Part shown: one piece after another, positions 56,131 to 64,000 of the stretch
Numbering within the stretch: the first letter of the stretch is position 1
Layout: every line of letters starts with the position of its first letter
Assembly: GCA_022496805.1 (NCBI GenBank)
Contig: CM040100.1
Span: 15,343,009-15,407,008, forward strand
Direction: 5' to 3'
From: Pohlia nutans
Taxonomy: Eukaryota > Streptophyta > Bryopsida > Bryales > Mniaceae
Length of the DNA stretch: 64,000 nt
The notes under the pieces: generated by a model
The model's database searches: none
What the model was told of the DNA's origin: nothing
Seen by the model: the letters and a program-made list of their open reading frames with translations, nothing else
Position numbers and translations under genes: made by a program

Positions 56131-57625
56131 GACAATCGACCATGTTAACTATTGGAAAGAGGTGTTGCAACGGCCAAATAATTTTTTTCATATCCACTGA
56201 CATATTTGCCTTCATGTCTAAGGCTTGCTTCCACAGAGGAGCAAGTAGTAATTAAATTAATACTACAAAAACTATAGCCGAGTAGCACCTTTGGCAAAAA
56301 AAACAAATATACAAATAGATGCCGAAAGTTTGGGAATTTTTTTTATGGGAACATAACATTCTTTAGCAGCCCTACTGTTCACTCTTGGGAATCAGCATCA
56401 TAGGCCAAAATTGTTGCAAGAATTGTAATCTTCTGGAGAACCAAAGCCATCTAACCCATCTTTAGCTAAAGATAGCTTGACAACGCAACAAACTTATGTT
56501 TTTTTAATAGTTTCTACATGTTCTACATCATCAATTCCATGTTCGAATATTGATTCTCTATAGAAGCAAAAGGATGTGTTGCAGTACTAGCTAAAGAATG
56601 TTATGGAGATAAACTAATTTTAGAGAATGTTTGTTGTTGCCGAAATCCTTTTTTAGAAAAAATAATAAAAACTTAAATACTCGGCAGGAAGGTGCCAAAG
56701 ATGCTACTTGTTCAAGGTAGTCACTAACTCGCTATAAGGAGGAGCCACCCGTTCCCAACAAGGTCCTCAAAACCAATATGTAGAGTATTAGAGAATCTGC
56801 CATGCAAAGGACCTATTGTTATTCAAAAGGCCATCATTTCTTATTTCAATCGGCCAATCAACTTCAAGAATTTCAACTTCAATGTACTATACTCATATGT
56901 CTCATAATAAGCTTTTCCAACCCTCAAAATATAAGAATTGACGAGTCCAATGGTGTCAATCCTAAGCCAATAAAAGTAGTAGTTTTGAGCAATCGAGAAG
57001 TTTATTATGGAACAAATAGTTTGAGCAAACGCGATTATTGTGAGACAAATAGTTTGAGCAATCGGGAAGCTTATTATGGAACAATGGGAGCGTTAACCTT
57101 TAAGTGTGCAAAGAGCTTCTAGGGCCATGTTTAGTCATTTTCAATCAAACGTTGATTTTTTGTAGTTCTTATTTTCAAATGAAATAGATATGAACTAAAG
57201 AAAGGTTGCGTTCTAGTCCAATTTATTATTTTTTCAAAATTGTTAAAATTGCGTATTTTACAACATTTTAAAGCTCAAACCCTAAAATTCCAATGTACGC
57301 TGCAAAATAGATTTTCTATCGAATTTCGTTTTATGTAAGCTCAAGAAGCATGCCACCTACACCTTGTTGTTCATCACTATTATTTACATTTTCTCTAAAA
57401 TGTTCATACTATTCCAAGTATTTTTGTAATTACTGTGATTTTTACAAAAAACAACTTTGAAATATCTTATGAATTTGATTCTTATGTAAACAATTATGAA
57501 AAGATCAAGGTAAAATCGTTCAGAGATACCCTAAACGAGAAAAATACGAGAAAAATGTAATATGTTTTAATATGTGAGGAATTGATGAGGTTTGACTGGG
57601 TAATTATACTGTGTACACTTCAGGG
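56131..57625. other. Intergenic with a 36-bp minisatellite
   Basis: Three units of about 35 bp (starting 56984, 57019, 57053) share TTTGAGCAATCG(A/G)GAAG and TTATTATGGAACAA. A 106-codon frame crossing it (56802-57122) shows no known domain and is not called. Nothing else is recognised. Confidence 0.5.
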
Positions 57626-58649
57626 TTAACCTCTAACCGCCCAACCATGCATATTTTGCATGATGTACACTTTTGAAATCTGTTTTTTCATTCATCATGG
57701 ACTTTTTGCAGTGTGGATTTTTTACTAAAACTTTTATGGGAAGTTAGCTTCGTGCATGTGAGATCCGATTAAAAAGAAGATGATTTGTGAAATTTTTGTG
57801 CTTCATTTCATGTTTTAGTGTTCCTCCCAAAATTTTGAAGATTTCATGTATAAAAGTGCTCTTGAAAAAGTCAACTACTAAAATTAAGCAACCAAAAACT
57901 CTCCAAAAATCCTTACACTTAGGGCCGCTTCACACTATGGCCATCCAAGTCGAGAGGCCGTGGGATTGAGTGGCCAAACATTGTTGAGAGTCCATAGAAA
58001 TAGGCTGAAAATAGGCAATAAAATATAATTTTCATTCTTTATGAAAATAAATCGACGGCCTCTCGAACATAGTTTGGGTTTCATTCTTGTCCGACCCAAA
58101 CTTCCCTTCGAGAGGCCGTCGCCTTGGTCAAAAAGTGTTGCCATGTAGGCATTTTGGAGAGCGACAGCCTTTAGACTTTGGCCTCTAGTGTGAAGGGTCG
58201 AGAGGCCGAATTCTTGGTTTCCTGCAATCCGATTGGTGGAAATCGACGGCCTCTCGACCTTCAGCGATAGTGTGAAGCGGCTCTTAGAGTATTACATTTC
58301 AACCCATCACAACAAATTTCATTATTAGATCGTCAATGTAATCAAATTACTAAAGAATTTTAAATTTTAAGTTTCAAATTTTATAGAAAAATATTGATAA
58401 CAGCAATTGTAGATCTAACCGTATAGAATCTAAAATTCATAATGTACAACTTTTATTCATTCGTCAAGTTTTATTTATTCATTCATTTGTCAAGTTATAG
58501 ATTTTTGGATCATGACTACCTTTTCACTTTGAAAATTTGTATATATTTCAATTTTTTAGAATAAGACTATGGAAAAAAATTGCATTCTTTATAATTTTTA
58601 TTATCCAATGAACAAAAAAATACTTTTCACCTTCTACTCCTATCCCACA
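57626..58649. mobile_element. TTAA-type element (right end unclear) split by a Harbinger-like MITE
   Basis: The left end is TTAACCTCTAACCGCCCAAC. The body is closely related to 58650-59225 (GATGATTTGT(G/A)AAATTTT, AAGCAACCAAAAA, GTATTACATTTCAACCCATC). The Harbinger-like MITE 57922-58283 interrupts it. No right terminus is visible before the next element starts. Confidence 0.65.
57922..58283. mobile_element. PIF/Harbinger-like MITE (362 bp) with TTA target duplication
   Basis: The left end is GGGCCGCTTCACACTATGGC and the right end GATAGTGTGAAGCGGCTC. TTA flanks both sides. The uninterrupted relative at 58930-58950 shows the target state (CATTTAAAGTATTACATTTC). Internally there are several GAGAGGCCG(T/A) blocks and no frame for a transposase. 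Confidence 0.75.
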
Positions 58650-59225
58650 TTAACCCTTAACTGCCCAACTAAGCAGAAAACGCTTGATGTACAGAATCAC
58701 TTGCCGTTTTCTCATCCGTGGTGATCTTTTTGCAGTGTGAAATTTTTATGGTAGATTTTATGGGAATATAGCTTCATGCATGTGTGATCCGATTAGAAAG
58801 GGGATGATTTGTAAAATTTTCATGCTTCATTTCATGTTGAGTGATTCACCACAAAATTTGAAGATTTTAGTCTAAATGTGCACTTGAAAAAATAAACTCA
58901 TCAACTTAAGCAACCAAAAAATCTCTAAAAATCACTGCATTTAAAGTATTACATTTCAACCCATCACAACAAATTTCATTCACAGATTGTCAATATCTTA
59001 TTTGTAATTGAATTACAAAATAATACTGAATTTCAAGTTCCAAGTTTTATACAAAAATATTGATGATAGCAATGGCAGATTTAATTATGTGGGTAGAATC
59101 TAAAAATCATAATGTACAAATTTTATTCATACACCAAGTTCAAAATATCCCTTTTAATTGCATTTTATAACGCATCTTTGCAAAACTGCCAAATTTGGAG
59201 AGGGGTGAGGACGTTTAGGGGTTAA
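58650..59225. mobile_element. TTAA-flanked element (576 bp)
   Basis: The left end is TTAACCCTTAACTGCCCAAC and the right end GAGGACGTTTAGGGGTTAA. The flanks CTCCTATCCCACA and ATAGAAAACTCCTACCCCAC themselves belong to a short repeat seen again at 59609. Confidence 0.75.
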
Positions 59226-59635
59226 ATAGAAAACTCCTACCCCACATTAGAGTTATCCGTAAACCAAAGGGTTGAGTGGGCTTTAGTTTGACTAAAATTT
59301 GGAGAAACGAAAACTATTGAGAGAAGTTCTAGGAAATCAAAAGAATGGGTGAGTGGAGACGGTCTAGGTATATATAGCGAGAATCTATTGCCAGATAAGG
59401 GGCTAGCAATGACCTTCTTCATGTGTGAAGGTGAATAATAGAAACTTGGGTGAGAAGTTTTTTAGCACCAATTTTGGTGCTTTCAATGTTTGCATCCACA
59501 GTGTTTTTTTAGTGCCGGACACATGTTCTTTTTTAGGATTAATGTCACTATTCACTCAAACTATGATCCACTCACCCACTTTTGAGGGACTTTACGGATA
59601 ACTCTATTGGATAGAAAACTCCTACCCCACATTGG
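59226..59635. repeat. Inverted-repeat element flanked by a direct repeat
   Basis: ATAGAAAACTCCTACCCCAC occurs on both sides (59225 and 59610). Between them, AGAGTTATCCGTAAA at the left is mirrored by TTTACGGATAACTCT at the right (to 59605). Confidence 0.65.
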
Positions 59636-60186
59636 ATAGAAAGCTTAACTTATCAGTAATGGGTGCCCCTCCACCTTGCACCAAAAATCATAAAAACTGT
59701 GCGCAGTTTCATTCCCCTACAAGAATATCTACAAAAGACACACACATGCCCGAGCAATCCTCAACTCTCCTCAGCCCTGTGAGGATACAAATTGATATAG
59801 GAAAAAGTGTTCATGGCATTGTCCTACAAAGTCTACTAACAGAGATATGGGGTAGAGAATAGAACACGATCATGCCGCACCGCATATCAAGTGTCACACT
59901 AGCCGCATAATGGTAAAGTCTCTGCTTAGCTACGTTTGCTACTGTTATACAAATTGGGTGGAAAACTCAAAACTTTCCTGCTGCAGGTGCACTTTGCACT
60001 GGACATTCTCCACATGACGGTCAGCCTCATTGCCGCTTCCTAAACTTCTAAATGGGGAATGAAACAGAAATCATGGCCAAACTCCACCACTGACATTCTT
60101 CACAGAAATGGCTATACCTTCAATATATTACCACCCCAATGTCCGTATCTGTCGAGAAGATCACAACGCATAATTTGCCGTCAGAT
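59636..60186 (-). other. 3' flank of the carrier gene
   Basis: This probably includes the carrier's 3' UTR. A 76-codon plus-strand frame at 59632-59862 has no recognisable domain and is not called. Confidence 0.4.
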
Positions 60187-62772
60187 CTACAAACCATCCC
60201 ATGCACCTGGCCGTAGGATGCGTTTCATAAACTCGTACGTCATAAACACGATTCCCACGCTGGGAATGACCTTGTAGTACTCTGGAAGAATCCCCCTGTA
60301 AAGACCAAATATACCCTCTTTCGCGATAACCTCCTTGAAAGTTCCACCAAGCCCTGACGTGTACACCTTGGCTTTTCCTCCGGCTCCTTCCAACTGCATC
60401 CGCCTCCTTACCAGATCAATGGGGAATGTTGCTGTACAAATCAAAATTAAACCCAATGAACATAGTAAATATCATATTAAAAAAACACACTATGTAACTA
60501 AAGGGAAACTGCAGGGTATGTAAAGCAGATCTTCCAAAATAACTGACAATTAAAAATTTGAAGCTGGAATCCAAGAGTGTAATAATTCTGCTTGTAGAGT
60601 AATTACAAAATCATGCTCATTCCAACAAACCTTGATCTGCTACTTCTGATTTGATTAGAACTGATTACAAATTAAAGGCCATGCTGAGGGAGCCAGGCCT
60701 TAGTTTCTAGCTTTGACCTGTGACATACCTGTTGATGAGCATATTCCAGCAAAACTGCCACAAGCAAGACTAACTAAGGCTGGTGACATGTCCGGCCTGC
60801 ACAGTCATCAGACCCGCAGGCTTTGTTAGTATACCTATCACACAGACCAAAAAGCTGGCATTTAAGTTTTCAAATCTTATTTTGCATTAAAACTTCAATC
60901 CTATTTTTATTTTATTTTATTTTATCAAAATAACCTATACGAGACCAAAGCAGAAGCTTCGCACCGCAATCCACAGAAAGCTACAGCATATGCACAATGC
61001 CGTATAAGGCAAGTATCCTTAGACATTTTGAAAAAGCACTGATAGGATCAAAAGCCACAAATTTTCAAAGTAGAAAATGGTAATTAATCGTACCTTCTTG
61101 CAACCCACATCGACTTCAAAGTCTCATAGACACAAAAATTGATGGCTATGTTTGGGCCAACACCCTGTTCCAAAAAGCAAACAACACTTTCGTGAGATGC
61201 AAGTCCTTTCGTAATCCTTAACACGTTCAACTCCAAAAGGTTAGACTAAGCACTAAATATACACAACAAAGGTCCCTGTTAGTAGTTCCTCTAATGTTAC
61301 TTCCCGCACACATGAGAAATTGCATGCTCGGGCCAGAGAGAAGTAAGCAACCAAATGTCGAAGGTTAATTTAAAAGACGTCTATCATGTGTAAACTGTAA
61401 CTCATCCTCATAAACTTCTACATATCCTCAATTCTTGCGCTCATACCATCATGCAGCATTTACAAAACGCTTCGGTTGAGACCTTGCTTTTCAAGTAGAT
61501 GTTGTACTACTTACAATCATGATGCGACCTGAAAACATCCAGGTTCTCTCCTGCCATATTCTGAACTATGTCATCTGAAAGCACACGATGCTAGTTGTTT
61601 CGCTTAAAGCGGCCAGACAGTCACGCGCATCATGAGCCAACCCTACACGATACATGAATATCACTATATTACTGTTACTTACCTGCCTTGGCACATGGGC
61701 AAGCGTCGGTTGGGCATCACTGAAACCCCACCCATTGGCAAAAATGTTTTGCGACATTTCACTACTCTTCAGCAATGCCCGACCGACCCCATAATTACCT
61801 GCATGTTGTATATTCCCGCACTTCCAATCATCCAAGCTTCGTGTTCCATTTTTATTTACTTAACGATATCATTAACGAGAGTGACTGTGACCATATTTAT
61901 CGCCAACTGCACTATTCATTGGAAGAGATTAAGAGAGGGAACTTCTTAGCGTAAACTCACTTAAAGCTGCAACAACATTCCATCAATCTTTTGATATAAA
62001 GGCTCAAACCTGGAGACATACAAGGAAGGGTTCATTTTCATAGTTCCCTTAATCTCCTACTTGGCGGTTATCTATACTCGTCGCTTCGAGAAACTAAGAC
62101 TACCAGTAGTTATACAGTATCATAACTCCCATCTGTAGCCTTGCAGGACTTGAGTAAATTTCTGCCTGAGAAAGGCAATAGCCACGAAGAAACCAAATAA
62201 TTCAGAGACTTTACCATCAGTGTCGTCCCCATGCCTTTGTATAACCCCCGATAGCCCTCATCACGAGTAATCGTCATTAGAGCGTGAGTAATGCCCCTGT
62301 AATACATTTCCTTCGTTTGCGACATTGATGCATCAAAGGAGAACAGTAAATTCAGACAAAAGCAGGGCTTTCTCAAATCCGACGGAGCATACAAACTTGT
62401 GACTACAATGATAAGTCTTTACGAGCCATAACATTCGTACGAGAAGTTTGGCTCACAATGAAAGTGAATAACCCACTTGTAAGTTAAATATGAGCAGATT
62501 GAACCATGCAGTGGGAATATATTAACAAAGACTCTGCAGGAGAAACCTCGAGGTGTCTTGCGATCCAAGTATATAAAAACACGTTAACATGCTTGTGAGA
62601 GTCAAAGTTTTGGAAGATTCACCTGTGCGGCCAAGCGTGTGCGAACTAAATCCAGCGGGTACGTCAAGGATGCAGCTGTAATACCGGCACCTCCAACAGC
62701 TAACAACCTTGTACCCATTCCAACCCCAAGGCTTTCCTGGTTGCCTTCAATGCCCATAAACTTCCTAAAGTG
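60187..62772 (-). CDS. Mitochondrial substrate carrier family protein, 3' five exons (5' end beyond the window)
   Basis: On the minus strand the exons are 62772-62623, 62310-62215, 61164-61094, 60796-60729 and 60431-60187, with stop TAG at 60189-60187. All junctions keep phase. They read HFRKFMGIEG...AASLTYPLDLVRTRLAAQ (carrier motif PxDxxRxR, second repeat), then EMYYRGITHALMTITRDEGY, RGLYKGMG and GVGPNIAINFCVYETLKSMW. The third repeat is ACGSFAGICSSTATFPIDLV, RRRMQLEGAGGKAKVYTSG, LYRGILPEYYKVIPSVGI and VFMTYEFMKRIL. This matches, from memory, the Arabidopsis At3g53940/At2g37890/At3g55640 group of the SLC25-type mitochondrial inner-membrane carriers; the transported compound is not inferable. 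About 210 residues are visible. The first repeat and N-terminus are not in the window. The acceptor at 62311 makes the loop two residues shorter than usual, so that boundary may be off. Confidence 0.9.
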
Positions 62773-64000
62773 CTGCCAACGTGCCAGAGGAGCGAGTCAC
62801 CATCTTTGCAGATAAAATTCCTCATGCGCGCAGGAATAGGAAGGATAGAGTAAAACGAAACCTCTTTTCACAATTTCCTGGGTTTTTAGTCAAGTCCTTT
62901 ATGAACAAGGGTGGAAGTACACAACACTGGGTACGACTTTGGCAAAAATCAAGTGTATTCTGTGTGTACATTTTACTCCTCCAAGTACTAGAAGTACTTT
63001 CGGTGGATTGATCGCAACTATTCATCAAAAGTCAAGGAAACTCTGGATTCATGAATCTAGGATCTTATCCCAAAAATTTACCATGTACGTGGGGATCAGA
63101 TTGAATTGGATTTGAAGACAGAAGGCGGGGATAACATTGTCAAAGTACTTACTGTACCACAAGTATTTTTTTTCACCAATGGCAGCCGAAAATAAGTTAG
63201 GAAAAAACACAAAATTTTGGAGATTCAATAATTAGCCATTATGCAATAGACATATGTTATGCTTCCTATACTAGAGGATCAACGAAAATAAAGATTTTTT
63301 GGTCTTCTTTCCTCTGTAGAAAGGAATGTCCATTTGACTTCCAAATCCTAACCAATATCGCTATTATGGTCTCACTATCACCAAGAATCCTTCACATAGA
63401 AAATAATCTAGCATTGTGCAAATTATTGTGCCTTGTAGATGGTTCATTTAGCCTCCACAAAGTACTTTCCAGTTTTTTGGCAAATTTGACGTACTTTCAT
63501 TTGTCACTACGTACTTTGTAGAGGATGACTAAAGCATGTCATTGAGTTACAACCTTGTAGAAAACCTTCTTTATGGGATTACTTATTCACTTGCACTAAA
63601 GAGAAACTTAAAACTATAATTTTTGTAACAAAAAACAGTACTTGAAAATGAGTACTCCCACCAAAGTACTTTTCTAACGTACTTTTTAGGGGGGTGTAGT
63701 GTACTACCACCCACTCCTCGAGTTTTGTTTGTAAAGAATTTAGCCGCTTATGACAAGGTCTCAAAATCTCAAAATAATGAAAGTTTTGCAACCCGATACT
63801 GGAATATTTTCATCTTAGGTGAATTGAGAGAAGTTAGTAGAGCTTTTGCACGACAAGTTATTGAAAGAGGATAGTTGCATAATAAAAATGGAGTTGATCA
63901 ATGTCTAAGAGCCAAGTTCCTTGGGTGAAGTATCTCACTAAATGATAAGTTTTTAAGGAATTCGGGGGAACAAGTTCCACATTTCAAGTGAGCTTTTGAG
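62773..64000 (-). other. Presumed upstream intron of the carrier gene
   Basis: No carrier exon is recognisable here on the minus strand, although the first carrier repeat must lie further right. The stretch has many GTACTT words and a small palindromic unit at about 63451-63522 (CCTCCACAAAGTACTTTCC ... ACGTACTTTGTAGAGG). Confidence 0.45.

Noticed and set aside
1..64000. LTR retrotransposons, rRNA, organelle insertions, CRISPR arrays
   Set aside because: No reverse transcriptase or integrase motifs, no long paired LTRs, no rRNA or chloroplast-like blocks and no regularly spaced repeat array were seen.

Overview
The window is plant nuclear DNA: AT-rich, with intron-containing genes, GT-AG introns of about 0.1-2 kb, and very large numbers of short non-autonomous DNA transposons (MITEs). 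These include Stowaway, CACTA-like and PIF/Harbinger-like copies, and a large family with TTAA target sites. I see no prokaryotic, organellar or viral genes. The intronless kinase at 44601 reminds me of kinases expanded in seed-free plants (moss or lycophyte type). That is only an impression, so I commit to land plant and no further.

Seven genes or gene remnants can be supported. (1) 680-855 is the last exon of a Ser/Thr kinase-like gene that starts left of the window. (2) 2421-10126 is a nine-exon pepsin-type (nucellin-like) aspartic protease whose exon phases mostly chain without conflict. (3) 25833-32799 is a gene of ten large exons plus one candidate 10-nt microexon, for a multi-pass membrane glycoprotein of a conserved plant family. 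(4) 37326-40347 is a two-exon GT14/DUF266 (Core-2/I-branching) glycosyltransferase. (5) 44601-45926 is an intronless protein kinase with a tandemly duplicated leader. (6) 51993-52841 is a broken FAM32A-like gene, with a foldback element in its coding sequence and another MITE starting exactly at its stop codon. (7) 62772-60187, minus strand, is the 3' five exons of a mitochondrial carrier whose 5' exons lie beyond the right edge. The neighbours share no evident pathway.

Everything else is repeat mosaic. 10.1-25.0 kb is a nest of MITEs containing a diverged segmental duplication (10328-12671 versus 18515-19692) and, at about 14.43-15.40 kb, the flanks of a lost second copy of the 44.6 kb kinase. 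33-37 kb holds TTAA elements, a CACTA-like MITE and a 0.4 kb (TATAAATA)n microsatellite. 40.3-44.6 kb holds an old TTAA element and the duplicated GC-richer kinase leader. 46-52 kb holds a duplicated kinase 3' flank and a 1 kb foldback element. 53-59 kb holds more TTAA and Harbinger-like elements and tandem repeats.

The most unusual signal is the family of about 20 elements bounded by TTAA-CCC(C/T)TAAA...TTTA(G/A)GGG-TTAA. An empty site present in the same window indicates that TTAA is the target duplication. This is the hallmark of piggyBac-type transposition, which is not commonly described in plants. All exon boundaries and homologies were read by eye; nothing was searched against a database.
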